From JAAYYY01 sp964579295 (GTDB lineage: Bacteria > Chloroflexota > Anaerolineae > Promineifilales > Promineifilaceae), in contig CAZOGK010000002.1 in assembly GCA_964579295.1 (NCBI GenBank), forward strand, positions 1-64,000: a DNA stretch of 64,000 bases, written 5' to 3'. The notes beneath the pieces are model-generated. The model saw only the letters and a list, made by a program, of their open reading frames with translations, searched no databases and was not told the DNA's origin. This document shows positions 35,298 through 43,823 of the stretch, piece after piece. The stretch's first letter is position 1, and each line of letters opens with the position of its first letter. A program made the position numbers and the translations under genes.

Positions 35298-35326
35298 ACC
35301 CCCGCGCTGCTGGGCCCGGGGGTTTT
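35298..35326 (+). terminator. icd terminator
   Basis: ACCCCCG (35298-35304) pairs with CGGGGGT (35317-35323) around a 12-nt loop, ending in TTTT. Confidence 0.8.
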
Positions 35327-35334
35327 CTGATCCT

Positions 35335-36153
35335 ATGGATATGAAGCAGCAGCCCCCGGCCGTCCTGACCATTGGCGGCTCTGATAGCGGCGGCGCGGCG
35401 GGCATTCAGGCCGACCTGAAGTGCTTTACTGCCTGGCGCGTCTATGGCATGAGCGCGCTGGCAGCGGTGACGGCGCAGAACAGCGCGAGCGTGGCCGCCG
35501 TCCACCATCTGCCGGACGACTTTGTCGTGGCGCAGATTGAGACCGTGCTGGCCGATTATGGGGCGGCGGCAGTGAAAACCGGCTTCCTGGGCCGGGCCAG
35601 CCTCATCGGCGCTGTCGCCGCCTGCCTGCGCGCCTGGCAGCAGCGGGCCGGGCCAGTCGTCGTCGATCCGGTGCTGGTCAACCATCGCGGCGAGCCGATG
35701 TTTGACGCGGAGGTTACCAGCGCCTATCGGCTGCTCCTGCCGCTGGCGGCGCTGGTCACGCCGAACCGCGCCGAAGCGGCGCTGCTGGCCGGCGCGCCGG
35801 TCGAGACGCTGGCTGCGGCCGAGCAGGCGGCGCGCCAGCTCCACGCCCAGGGCGCCGGCGCCGTGCTGGTAAAGGGCATCCGGGAAGGAAGTGAAATCGT
35901 TGACCTGTTCTTCGCCGGGGGTGAGGCGCAGCCGCTGGCGGCGCCCTATCTGGCGACGGCCAACACGCATGGCAGCGGCGACACCCTGTCGGCAGCCATC
36001 GCCGCCGCTCTGGCGCAGGGTTTGCCGCTGCTCGCCGCGGTTGAGCAGGCGCGGGCCTACACGGCGGCCGCCATCCGTGGCGGAAGCAGCTGGCGGCTGG
36101 GCGCCGGTCATGGCCCTCTCTGCCATTGGGTAGAACGAGAGGAGCAGGGTTAA
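35335..36153 (+). CDS. thiD: Hydroxymethylpyrimidine/phosphomethylpyrimidine kinase
   Basis: 272 residues. A ribokinase-fold enzyme that phosphorylates HMP and HMP-P for thiamine synthesis. Seen: TIGGSDSGGAAGIQADLK, VKTGFL, DPVLV, TPNRAEA, and the anion-hole block HGSGDTLSAA, where ThiD usually has GTGCTLSAA; the Cys-to-Asp change is seen in related vitamin B6 kinases. ThiD is favoured by overall match. Two close ATGs exist (35335, 35341). No TPP riboswitch is present in the short upstream gap. Confidence 0.88.
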   Translation: MDMKQQPPAVLTIGGSDSGGAAGIQADLKCFTAWRVYGMSALAAVTAQNSASVAAVHHLPDDFVVAQIETVLADYGAAAVKTGFLGRASLIGAVAACLRAWQQRAGPVVVDPVLVNHRGEPMFDAEVTSAYRLLLPLAALVTPNRAEAALLAGAPVETLAAAEQAARQLHAQGAGAVLVKGIREGSEIVDLFFAGGEAQPLAAPYLATANTHGSGDTLSAAIAAALAQGLPLLAAVEQARAYTAAAIRGGSSWRLGAGHGPLCHWVEREEQG

Positions 36154-36183
36154 GCAGCAGTTGCAGCAAGCCGCCGATTTCGT

Positions 36184-36212
36184 TACAATACATTCAAAAC
36201 ATTTTGAATGTA
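36184..36212 (+). promoter_or_regulatory. Operator and -10 of the GbsR-like regulator gene
   Basis: A perfect palindrome with 11-base arms, TACATTCAAAA and TTTTGAATGTA, separated by CA (36189-36212), lies 8 bases before the ATG. It abuts a -10-like TACAAT at 36184-36189. Its position implies autorepression. Confidence 0.75.
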
Positions 36213-36220
36213 GGGTAGCC

Positions 36221-36757
36221 ATGCACAAGAGTTTGCTCACAGTAAACGATAGTACAGTAGCGGGACTGGGCCGCCTGGCCCGTTTCTTTGGTTTCAGCGA
36301 TGTCATGGGCCGGCTATACGGCACCCTGCTCCTCAGCCCCGAGCCGCTGTCGCTCGACGAGCTGGCGGAGCGGCTGCAGATCAGCAAGGGCTCGGTCAGC
36401 ATGAACATGCGCGCGCTGGAACGCTGGGGAATGGCCCACGAGGTCTGGATGCGCGGCGAGCGCAAAAAGTTCTACGAGGCCGAGCCCGACCTGTGGCAGG
36501 TTATCCGCAACGTGGTCAGCGGCCGGGAGCGGCGCGAGGTACAGGTGGCGCTGGAAGTGCTGCACGACAGCGTGGATAAGCTCAAATCGGCCGAAGACCA
36601 GCTAACGGCTGAAGAAAAGGCGCTGTCCGACTTTTACCTGATGCGCATGGACGATCTCCAGGCCTTTTTCCAGGTGGCGCAGCTGGCGATGGAGATGGTA
36701 CTCGGCAGCGAGGAGGGGCTGCAGCTCGACGAGATCTCCAAGTTCGAGATAGGCTGA
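36221..36757 (+). CDS. GbsR/MarR-type winged-helix regulator
   Basis: 178 residues from MHKSLL; an in-frame opening upstream would translate the operator. A GbsR-like DNA-binding domain: GRLARFFGFSDVMGRLYGTL, then LSLDELAERLQISKGSVSMN and RALERWGM. A helical C-terminus follows (dimerisation). GbsR proteins typically repress choline/glycine-betaine or transporter genes, but no such gene is adjacent. The operator beside its own start is the only target seen. Confidence 0.85.
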   Translation: MHKSLLTVNDSTVAGLGRLARFFGFSDVMGRLYGTLLLSPEPLSLDELAERLQISKGSVSMNMRALERWGMAHEVWMRGERKKFYEAEPDLWQVIRNVVSGRERREVQVALEVLHDSVDKLKSAEDQLTAEEKALSDFYLMRMDDLQAFFQVAQLAMEMVLGSEEGLQLDEISKFEIG

Positions 36758-36805
36758 CCCGCCCTTCCTGTTATATCTGCCTCATCAAGTAGCAGCCCCC
36801 ATATC

Positions 36806-36835
36806 TTGCCCTGGCTAGCACGTTTGTGCTACACT
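36806..36835 (+). promoter_or_regulatory. Promoter of the nurA-herA operon
   Basis: TTGCCC (36806-36811), 18 bp, then TACACT (36830-36835), with an extended TGC. The leader is about 50 bases. Confidence 0.55.
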
Positions 36836-36890
36836 GTTGCCAACTTGCTGTGTTTTCGCCGGTGGGAGGACGCCGAAGAGGGGCAACGGC

Positions 36891-38114
36891 ATGCTGGAAT
36901 TAGAGAAGCTGAGCGATGAAGTGGAGAAGATGGCGCAGGGCGCGTACCAGCTGCGCCAGGAGAGCGGGGAGTTCCTCGATGACCTTCTGCAGAAGCTGAC
37001 CACCCACGCCACGGCCTGGGCCAAAATCGATCATTCGCTGCGCGTCGCCGTCAACGAGCTGGGGTTGAAGTGGTACCGCTCGGCCCGGCCGCTGGACGAC
37101 CGCGAGCCGCTGGACGCCGTCGTCGATGCCCCCGCGGCGCCGCCGCAGGCAACCCTAATTGCCAGTGACGGCTCGCAGATTCTGCCCAGCCGGCACGGCG
37201 CCTATCTCTACTCGGTCATCAACATCGGCGCTATTGTCTACCACCACGGGCGGGGCTGCGCGCCCGACCAGACTACCTTTCCGGTCATCGACTACCCGAA
37301 CGGCGGCGACGACGAAGATTCCTTTGTCGACGACGGCGCCATTGTCAACATCCGCCGCGACCTGGCAGAAATCGAGACGCTGGTCGAGCTGGCGCAGGCT
37401 TACGGCGGCGATGACCTGCCTGTGCTCGCCCTGCTGGATCAGCGGCTGCTTTACTGGCCGGTGGGCTCCGGAGGTAATGACGAGGGCAAGCGGGTGCTGC
37501 AGGGCTGGCAGGCGGCCATGCAACGGGCGCGGGACTGTAGCTGCCTGCTGGCAGGCTATATCGACCGGCCAGGCAAGCGCTCGGTCATTACCATGCTGCA
37601 GACACTGGACATCAACAAGCCCGATTTCGACCGCGCCTTGCTGCTGACGCCGCCTGGTGGGGCTTCCCTCACCGACGTGCAGCTTTTCCGCCGCCTGCTC
37701 AAGGAGCCCGGCCAGCGCAGCAAGGTCTTCGTGGATATTTCGCAGCAGAACAACGAGTTTGGCCTCAACGATCCTGATAACGAGGTCTGCTTCTTTTATC
37801 TCAACTCCGGCGCGCCGGGTCGCCAGCTGGCGCGCGTAGATATCCCGTTGTGGGTCGCCAGCGACGAAGCGCTGGTGGACCTCGTCCATAGTCTCGTCCA
37901 TAATCAATGCCAGATCATGGGTGGCTATCCCTACGTGCTGACGCGGGCCGACGAGCTGGCAGTGGTCGGCTCCCGCGACCGCGAGAACCTGGAGATGATG
38001 ATTGCCACGGCCATGGAGCGCTATGGCATGTACCACTCGGTTACGTCGAAGCAAAGCGGCAAGGACGTAGCTCGCGCCGGCCGCACGCGCCACACAGGAG
38101 TACATGGAAGATGA
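36891..38114 (+). CDS. nurA: NurA-type 5'-3' nuclease
   Basis: 407 residues, starting at MLELEKL. An N-terminal helical region is followed by the NurA nuclease domain: D93 in ASDGSQI and D183 in LLDQRLLYW, the two metal-binding Asp expected in NurA, then YIDRPG and a C-terminal PYVLTRADE-AVV block. NurA is the nuclease partner of HerA in DNA end resection, known in archaea and in Thermus/Deinococcus. It is the first gene of nurA-HAS-herA, with its stop overlapping the next start by 4 bases. Confidence 0.9.
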   Translation: MLELEKLSDEVEKMAQGAYQLRQESGEFLDDLLQKLTTHATAWAKIDHSLRVAVNELGLKWYRSARPLDDREPLDAVVDAPAAPPQATLIASDGSQILPSRHGAYLYSVINIGAIVYHHGRGCAPDQTTFPVIDYPNGGDDEDSFVDDGAIVNIRRDLAEIETLVELAQAYGGDDLPVLALLDQRLLYWPVGSGGNDEGKRVLQGWQAAMQRARDCSCLLAGYIDRPGKRSVITMLQTLDINKPDFDRALLLTPPGGASLTDVQLFRRLLKEPGQRSKVFVDISQQNNEFGLNDPDNEVCFFYLNSGAPGRQLARVDIPLWVASDEALVDLVHSLVHNQCQIMGGYPYVLTRADELAVVGSRDRENLEMMIATAMERYGMYHSVTSKQSGKDVARAGRTRHTGVHGR

Positions 38115-38800
38115 TGCCAGCAGCGCCTCCCTCGGAGACACCGGATGGAAATGGGCAGACGCCCGTTCCCAACAGCGATGAGTTCGGCCGCGTCTTGCGG
38201 GCCAGCACCACCGGCTTTGCCGTGGGCAGCCGCGTCGCTCAGCTGGAAGCGCCCAGCTTTGGCTGCATGGTCAAGGCGCAGCCGGTCGAGGAGCGCGAAG
38301 CTATTTATGGGCTGATCTACGACATGAACATCGACGATGACCCGCTCATTCGCCGCCTCATCCTGGCGGAGAATCCGCGGCAGTCGGTGATCGAGGATCA
38401 GCGGCGCAACCGGCTGGTGCCCATCGAGATGAGCGTGCTGACCGTGGGCTACCGCCGCAACGGCGACTATTTTCACGCCCTACCGCCGCGCCCGCCGCTC
38501 AATCTGGATCCGGTACAGCTTTGCACGGACGGCGAGGAGGTGATCCGTTTCACCGACCGGCCCGATTACCTGCGACTGATCCTGCGCACGGTGGGCGGTA
38601 ACGTGCCGGTGGACCAACTACTGGTTGCCCATATCCTGCAGACCTACGAGAAGCGCGGCGGCGACGTGGCCTGGGTACGCCGCACGATTGCCGAGATTGT
38701 GGAGCTGATGCGCGGCGACTACGAGCTGTTGACGGCAGTGCTGGAGACGATGAGTCACGCTCTGCCGCAGCTCCCCGAACTGGCCGAGCTGGCTCTTTAG
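38111..38800 (+). CDS. HAS-barrel-like protein between nurA and herA
   Basis: 229 residues, started at the ATG that overlaps the nurA stop (ATGA), after ACAGGAG. The middle (FGRVLRASTTGFAVGSRVAQ and YGLIYDMNIDDDPLIRRLI) looks like the HAS barrel found at the N-terminus of HerA and in ATP-synthase-associated proteins, here as a separate protein. The C-terminal part (PDYLRLILRTVGG onward) is helical. Because it is encoded between nurA and herA and coupled to nurA, it is probably a third subunit of the complex. Not a named family as far as I can tell. Confidence 0.7.
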   Translation: MMPAAPPSETPDGNGQTPVPNSDEFGRVLRASTTGFAVGSRVAQLEAPSFGCMVKAQPVEEREAIYGLIYDMNIDDDPLIRRLILAENPRQSVIEDQRRNRLVPIEMSVLTVGYRRNGDYFHALPPRPPLNLDPVQLCTDGEEVIRFTDRPDYLRLILRTVGGNVPVDQLLVAHILQTYEKRGGDVAWVRRTIAEIVELMRGDYELLTAVLETMSHALPQLPELAELAL

Positions 38801-38811
38801 CGAGAAGCATC

Positions 38812-40527
38812 ATGTCCAACAACGAAATCGGCTATGTCATTGGCGGTGGCCTGAAAGAAGGCTTCCGTATCCGCCTGACGGCGCAGGTAGACGAGGTGCA
38901 GGAAGGTAGCTTTGTCGTCTGCGACAGCGGACAGTGGCGCTTCTACGGCCTGGTGACCGACCTCCAGCTTGGCGCGACCGACGGCCGCTTTGCCGAGGAC
39001 CAGATGGAGCGCCTGCAGCCGGTCATCCGCGACCTGCTGCGCGGCCGGACGCTCTATACCACCCTGGACATGTACCCGACCCTCATGCTGGATCGGGGGC
39101 CGGACCCAGACGCCGACCCGGACGGCTATCTGCAGTGGCAGGCGGACATGGAGCAGGGCAAGGTGGGGCCACAGCCGGTGAAGACGGTCCCCACGCACCA
39201 CGCCGCAGTGCGATTGGCCGACGCGGCGGATGTGCGCGAGATCTTTCCCGGCGACTTCATCATCGGGCATACCATCGAGCAGGGGCATCCGGTGCGGCTG
39301 GACCTGGCTCGTTTCGTCAAGCGCTCCAGCGGTATCTTTGGCGCTACCGGCACCGGCAAGAGCTTCCTGACGCGCATGGCGCTGGCCGGTATGATGAAAG
39401 AGGACGTGGCCGGCGCGCTCGTCTTTGACATGCACAATGAGTATGGCTTTGACGACCAGGACAGCGACAATGAACTGCGCGTGCCAGGGCTGCGCAGCCT
39501 GTTTGGTGGGAAGGTTCAGGTAGCGGCGTTGGGCAAAGGGGCCACGGTGCGCGGCCACACGCCCGACTTCACCCTGGAGCTGGGCATGCGCGATTTCACG
39601 ACCAGCGACATCATGCTGCTCGGCCAGGCGCTGAATCTGACCGACACGGCTGAGGTGACGCTCAACGCCCTCTTCCGCGATTTTGACAGCAACTGGTTTG
39701 TCGAGTTCATGCGGCTGGAGCCGGGCGCGGTGGAGGTGGACCCCGAAAGCGGACGGACAACGCCGGCCGAGAATTCGGTGGCAGGCTGGGCGCGCCGCAA
39801 CAATGTGCACGAGAAGGCGGCCGAGGCGCTGCACCGGCGGCTGGCGACCATCGCCGACCGGCCCTACGTCAGCGAGCATCCGGCCGGTGACGCCGTGACG
39901 GCCATTGTCGACCAGCTAGAGCATGGGCGGCACATCATTCTCAGCTTTGGCGAGTATGAGAACGATCTGGACTACCTGCTGGTGAGCAACATCCTCACCC
40001 GGCGCATCCGCCAGCACTGGGTGCGCCGCACGGAGGAACATAAGACGCACGGCGCGCCGGCGCCGCGCCCGCTGGTCATAGCCATCGAGGAAGCGCATAA
40101 GCTGCTCAATCCGCACATCGCCGGGCAGACGGCCTTTGGCACCATTGCGCGCGAGCTGCGTAAATATTACGTGACGCTGCTAGTGGTGGACCAGCGGCCG
40201 TCGGGCATTGACGACGAGGTAATGAGCCAGCTGGGCACGCGCATCACCGGCTGGCTGGGCGATGAGGACGACATCCGCGCCGTGCTCACCGGGCTGGCCG
40301 GGCGCGAGCAACTGCGCGGCATGCTGGCCCGGCTGCAGGAGAAAGAGGAAGTGCTGCTGCTCGGCTGGGGCGTGAAGATGCCCATACCCATCCGCTCGCG
40401 GCGTTATGGCGACGACTTCTTTGACGAAATGCGCGGGCGCAGGCAGCGGGAGAGAGAGGCGAGCAGCGGCTCGCTGCCGGTTCTCGACAGCTTCGACGAC
40501 CTGAACCGCGATCTCTTCGGCGAATGA
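38812..40527 (+). CDS. herA: HerA-type hexameric DNA translocase
   Basis: 571 residues. A short HAS-barrel N-terminus (EIGYVIGGGLKEGFRIRLTA) is followed by the FtsK/HerA-type ATPase domain: Walker A GATGTGKS 177-184, FDMHNEYGFD, Walker B LVIAIEEAHKLL (Glu 426-427) and a closing arginine-finger region with QRPSGIDDEVMSQLGTRI. HerA translocates on DNA and works with NurA. The gene is 11 bases after the HAS-like gene, and its stop overlaps the ADH start. Confidence 0.93.
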   Translation: MSNNEIGYVIGGGLKEGFRIRLTAQVDEVQEGSFVVCDSGQWRFYGLVTDLQLGATDGRFAEDQMERLQPVIRDLLRGRTLYTTLDMYPTLMLDRGPDPDADPDGYLQWQADMEQGKVGPQPVKTVPTHHAAVRLADAADVREIFPGDFIIGHTIEQGHPVRLDLARFVKRSSGIFGATGTGKSFLTRMALAGMMKEDVAGALVFDMHNEYGFDDQDSDNELRVPGLRSLFGGKVQVAALGKGATVRGHTPDFTLELGMRDFTTSDIMLLGQALNLTDTAEVTLNALFRDFDSNWFVEFMRLEPGAVEVDPESGRTTPAENSVAGWARRNNVHEKAAEALHRRLATIADRPYVSEHPAGDAVTAIVDQLEHGRHIILSFGEYENDLDYLLVSNILTRRIRQHWVRRTEEHKTHGAPAPRPLVIAIEEAHKLLNPHIAGQTAFGTIARELRKYYVTLLVVDQRPSGIDDEVMSQLGTRITGWLGDEDDIRAVLTGLAGREQLRGMLARLQEKEEVLLLGWGVKMPIPIRSRRYGDDFFDEMRGRRQREREASSGSLPVLDSFDDLNRDLFGE

Positions 40528-41564
40528 AAGCCGCCTTCTTCGAGGCGTTCGGGCAGCCAATAACCATTCGCCAGCTTCCCGATCCGGAGCCGCCGCCCGA
40601 TGGCGTGGTCATTCAGGTCACAGCCACCGGCCTCTGCCGCAGCGATTGGCACGGCTGGATGGGGCACGATGCCGACGTACACCCACCGCACGTACCAGGT
40701 CACGAGTTCGCCGGGCGCATCGTGGCCCTGGGCCGTGACGTGCGCAACTGGCAGGCGGGGCAGCGCGTCACCGCGCCTTTCGCCCTCGGCTGCGGCCACT
40801 GCCCGCAGTGCCGCGGCGGCAACCAGCAGATCTGCGACCATTATTACCAGGCCGGCTTTACCGGCTGGGGCAGCTTTGCCGAGTACGTCGCCATTCCCTA
40901 CGCCGACTCCAATCTGGTGCAGCTACCGGAGCGTATCGACGACGTGAGTGCGGCAACGCTGGGCTGCCGTTTCATCACCGCCTTCCGCGCCATTGTGGAT
41001 CAGGCACGGCTGCGCGCCGGGGAGTGGATCGTGATCTTTGGCTGCGGCGGCGTCGGCCTGTCGGCCGTGATGATCGCCCACGCCCAGGGCGCGCGTGTCA
41101 TTGGCGTGGACGTGAGCGAAGCGGCGCTGGCGCTGGCGCGGCAGCTCGGGGCGACAGCGGCCGTCGACGCCCGCGCCGTAGACGACGCGCCGGCGCTGAT
41201 CCGCGAGCTAACCGGGGGCGGCGCTCACGTCAGTGTGGATGCACTGGGGAGCCTGGAGACGTGCCGCGACGCTATCCTCAGCCTGCGCAAGCGCGGACGC
41301 CACCTGCAGGTTGGCCTGCTGGCCGCCGAGGGCGGCACGGCGACCGTCCCCATGAGCCGGGTGATCAGCCACGAGCTGGAGATTTACGGCAGCCACGGCA
41401 TGCAGGCGCACCAGTATCCGCGCCTGCTGCGGCTGGTGGCGTCGGGCCGGCTGGAGCCGGGCCAGCTTGTCCAGCGCACCATCAGCCTGGACGAGGCGCC
41501 AGAGGCGCTGGCGTCCCTGGGTTCGTTCAGCCAGGCGGGCGTCACGGTCATCGACCGCTTCTAA
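40524..41564 (+). CDS. Zinc-dependent alcohol dehydrogenase (MDR family)
   Basis: 346 residues. A GroES-like N-terminal domain with catalytic-zinc ligands Cys in GLCRSDWHGW and GHE, the structural-zinc set CGHCPQC...C, and a Rossmann domain with GCGGVGLSAVMIA. It oxidises an alcohol with NAD(P); the substrate is unknown. The ATG overlaps the herA stop (ATGA), which is curious given the unrelated role, but strong coupling is visible. It converges with the panE-like gene. Confidence 0.9.
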   Translation: MKAAFFEAFGQPITIRQLPDPEPPPDGVVIQVTATGLCRSDWHGWMGHDADVHPPHVPGHEFAGRIVALGRDVRNWQAGQRVTAPFALGCGHCPQCRGGNQQICDHYYQAGFTGWGSFAEYVAIPYADSNLVQLPERIDDVSAATLGCRFITAFRAIVDQARLRAGEWIVIFGCGGVGLSAVMIAHAQGARVIGVDVSEAALALARQLGATAAVDARAVDDAPALIRELTGGGAHVSVDALGSLETCRDAILSLRKRGRHLQVGLLAAEGGTATVPMSRVISHELEIYGSHGMQAHQYPRLLRLVASGRLEPGQLVQRTISLDEAPEALASLGSFSQAGVTVIDRF

Positions 41565-41588
41565 GCTGGACACCCGCGGGGGATTGCC

Positions 41589-42659
41589 TTACTTCTTGCC
41601 TTTGGACGCCTTCACGTATTCTTCCACGTCCTGGACGAGCTGGGCGGGGTTGCCATCGTAGAGCTCCCAATCAAGCTCCCGCCGCACCAGCTTCATGAGG
41701 ATGTCGGTCAGGGCCGTATTGACGGGAACGGGAATATTCAGCTCCTGACCCGCGGCGGCGACAGCGCCGTTGTGATAGAGAACTTCGTTGTGCGGCCGGG
41801 CGGCCGCCAGGTCAATGTGGAAGGAAGGCATCTTGTTGCCGCGCCCTTCGCCGACAATGCGCGCCAGCGCCGGCCGGGCGAGGAAGCCCGGCAACCGCCG
41901 CACCGCCGAGGCCAGCTTGGTGGCGGGAGCGCCGGGCAGATCGACAACGCCTACCTTCAGCCCTTCCATGACGCGCAGCGTCTCGTCCAGCATCTTCATC
42001 TCCAACCGGTAGGTCGCCTTGTTTTCGTAGATCATGCGCGGATGGCGATTGACGATGGCCGACGTGGCGTTGCCGACCATATTCAATAGCGCTTTGGACC
42101 ATTTCATGGCGCGGTAATCACGAAACGCTTCGCTGGTTATGCCGGCCTCGTTAAACAGCTCGACGTAGGGCTTGATCTTCTGTTTGGGAACCGTGCCGGC
42201 CAGCCCCAGGCCGCGGCCGCCGCGCTCGACCCGCACGTGGTCAGGCGTCTCGCGGCTGAGCGGCGTCGTCAGCGAGCCGGCAATGACCGTCGCTCCTTCC
42301 AGCGCCTCCTGCACTTTCTCTTCGAGACCAATTCCATTCTGCAGGGTAATCACCACGGGATAGGGCCGGGGCGCGAAGGCGATCAGCGGGTTAAGCGCCG
42401 CCTCGACGTCGTAGGATTTGACGGCCAGCAGGATCACGTCATGGGGCTGATCTTGCTCGAAGACGCGGCGGACGCCGGTAGCCAGCGCCGGATGGGCGCG
42501 CAGTGCATTGCCGTCTGGAAAGGACACACGCACGCCGGTTTCTCCGAGAAGCTGGGCCGTTTCCGGCCGGGTCAGGAGCGTGACTTCATGGCCCTGCTGC
42601 GTGAGCATGACACCCAGGTAGCTGCCGACGGCGCCTGCACCATAGACAAGAAATCTCAT
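41589..42659 (-). CDS. 2-dehydropantoate 2-reductase (PanE/ApbA-like)
   Basis: 356 residues. N-terminal Rossmann GAGAVGSYLGVML, a central catalytic Lys/Asn region (KSYDVEAAL, LQNGIGLEEKVQ) and a helical C-terminal domain (MKWSKALLNMVGNATSAI). It reduces ketopantoate to pantoate with NADPH for coenzyme A synthesis. The family also includes other 2-oxo acid reductases, so the exact substrate is not certain. It lies 42 bases after fmt and likely shares its transcript. Confidence 0.85.
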   Translation of the reverse strand: MRFLVYGAGAVGSYLGVMLTQQGHEVTLLTRPETAQLLGETGVRVSFPDGNALRAHPALATGVRRVFEQDQPHDVILLAVKSYDVEAALNPLIAFAPRPYPVVITLQNGIGLEEKVQEALEGATVIAGSLTTPLSRETPDHVRVERGGRGLGLAGTVPKQKIKPYVELFNEAGITSEAFRDYRAMKWSKALLNMVGNATSAIVNRHPRMIYENKATYRLEMKMLDETLRVMEGLKVGVVDLPGAPATKLASAVRRLPGFLARPALARIVGEGRGNKMPSFHIDLAAARPHNEVLYHNGAVAAAGQELNIPVPVNTALTDILMKLVRRELDWELYDGNPAQLVQDVEEYVKASKGKK

Positions 42660-42701
42660 GAGTCCCTCGCAGCTCGGGCAGAAGGCACTGAGACGGAGAG
42701 A

Positions 42702-43646
42702 TTACGCGGGCGCAGTCTCATCCCTTCCCAGCCGGCTGCCCACAAAATCTGGATGGCCGTTGACGAAAGCGTCGATACTCATCACCCGGCCGCCGGCCGG
42801 CTGCACGTCGAGCAGGCGCAGGGCGCCGGCTGCGGCGCACACCACCACGTCGCCATCATGGCTCATGACAACGCCCGGCGGCCCGGCGGGCGCCGCGGCG
42901 AGCGCTGCCCGGACCACACGCAGCCGCTGGCCCTGCCACCAGGTGTAAGCGCCGGGCCAGGGCGTCATGGCCCGCACGCGCCGCTCCAGCGCCGGCGCCG
43001 GCTCATGCCAGACCAGCTCGCCCTCTTCCTTGCGGATCATGGGCGCATAGGTGGCCGCTGTTTCATCCTGCGCCGTCGCCATGAGATGGCCGTCCACAAT
43101 GGCGTCGAGGTAGCGGCGAATCATGGCCGCGCCCAGATCGGCCAGCCGGTCATGCAGGCTCTGCGCCGTCTCCTCGGGGTGGATGGCAATCGCTTCCTGG
43201 ACGAAGATTGGCCCCGTATCCAGCCCCTTGTCCATCTGCATCAAGCTGACGCCGCTATGCGTGTCGCCGGCCAGAATGGCGTGCTGGATGGGCGAGGCGC
43301 CGCGCCAGCGCGGCAGCAGCGAAGCATGCACGTTGATGCAGCCCTTGTCGGGCAATTCCAATATGTGGGGACGTAAAATCTGGCCGTAGGCGGCGACCAC
43401 GATGGCCTCGGGCTGCCAGTCATGCAGTGGGCCGGCCGCTTCCGGCGAGCGCAGGGAAGCAGGCTGATAAAGGGGAACGCCCGCCGCCAGCGCGGCTGTC
43501 TTCACCGGCGACTGGCGCACGGCCTGGCCGCGCCCCGCCGGCCGGTCGGGCTGCGTGACGACGCCGGCTACCGTCTGCGTCTCCAGCAAGGCGTGCAGGA
43601 CGGGAACGGCAAAGTCGGGCGTGCCCATAAAGACGGTGCGTACCAT
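42702..43646 (-). CDS. fmt: Methionyl-tRNA formyltransferase
   Basis: 314 residues. It formylates initiator Met-tRNA using 10-formyl-THF. Seen: FMGTPDFAVPVLHAL, SLLPRWRGASPIQHAILAGD (the His/Asp catalytic part), GVSLMQMDKGLDTGP, and the C-terminal OB-like domain. The transcript probably starts at or next to the ATG (see the promoter), so fmt may be leaderless. The def gene is not adjacent. Confidence 0.96.
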   Translation of the reverse strand: MVRTVFMGTPDFAVPVLHALLETQTVAGVVTQPDRPAGRGQAVRQSPVKTAALAAGVPLYQPASLRSPEAAGPLHDWQPEAIVVAAYGQILRPHILELPDKGCINVHASLLPRWRGASPIQHAILAGDTHSGVSLMQMDKGLDTGPIFVQEAIAIHPEETAQSLHDRLADLGAAMIRRYLDAIVDGHLMATAQDETAATYAPMIRKEEGELVWHEPAPALERRVRAMTPWPGAYTWWQGQRLRVVRAALAAAPAGPPGVVMSHDGDVVVCAAAGALRLLDVQPAGGRVMSIDAFVNGHPDFVGSRLGRDETAPA

Positions 43647-43652
43647 GAAAAC

Positions 43653-43681
43653 ATTCTAGCACGGGGGCAGGGTCCGGCAAA
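43653..43681 (-). promoter_or_regulatory. fmt promoter, possibly leaderless
   Basis: On the minus strand an extended -10 TGC TAGAAT (43658-43653) with TTGCCG about 16 bp upstream. Seven bases downstream is the fmt ATG, so the mRNA may begin at its start codon. Confidence 0.55.
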
Positions 43682-43710
43682 AGGCGGCAGCCGGCCCCCG
43701 AAAGTACCGA

Positions 43711-43739
43711 TTGACGCTCGCCCGGTGTGCCCCTACAAT
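43711..43739 (+). promoter_or_regulatory. Promoter of the DUF4870 gene
   Basis: TTGACG (43711-43716), 17 bp, TACAAT (43734-43739). Confidence 0.7.
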
Positions 43740-43823
43740 CGACAGGAGGACAGCAAGTACCGGCTGTCACACTTTTTCCCGGAAATGACTCTTGGCAAGT
43801 TGGTGTGAATCAAGGAGGTAGCT

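Noticed and set aside
35275..35334. TPP riboswitch before thiD
   Set aside because: The space is filled by the icd terminator and lacks the conserved CUGAGA element.
34381..36465. 694-codon open frame antisense to icd and thiD
   Set aside because: It covers two well-supported genes and has low-complexity His/Arg/Gly content typical of a shadow frame.
38797..39879. 360-codon open frame antisense to herA
   Set aside because: No family similarity; the HerA reading on the other strand has intact Walker motifs.
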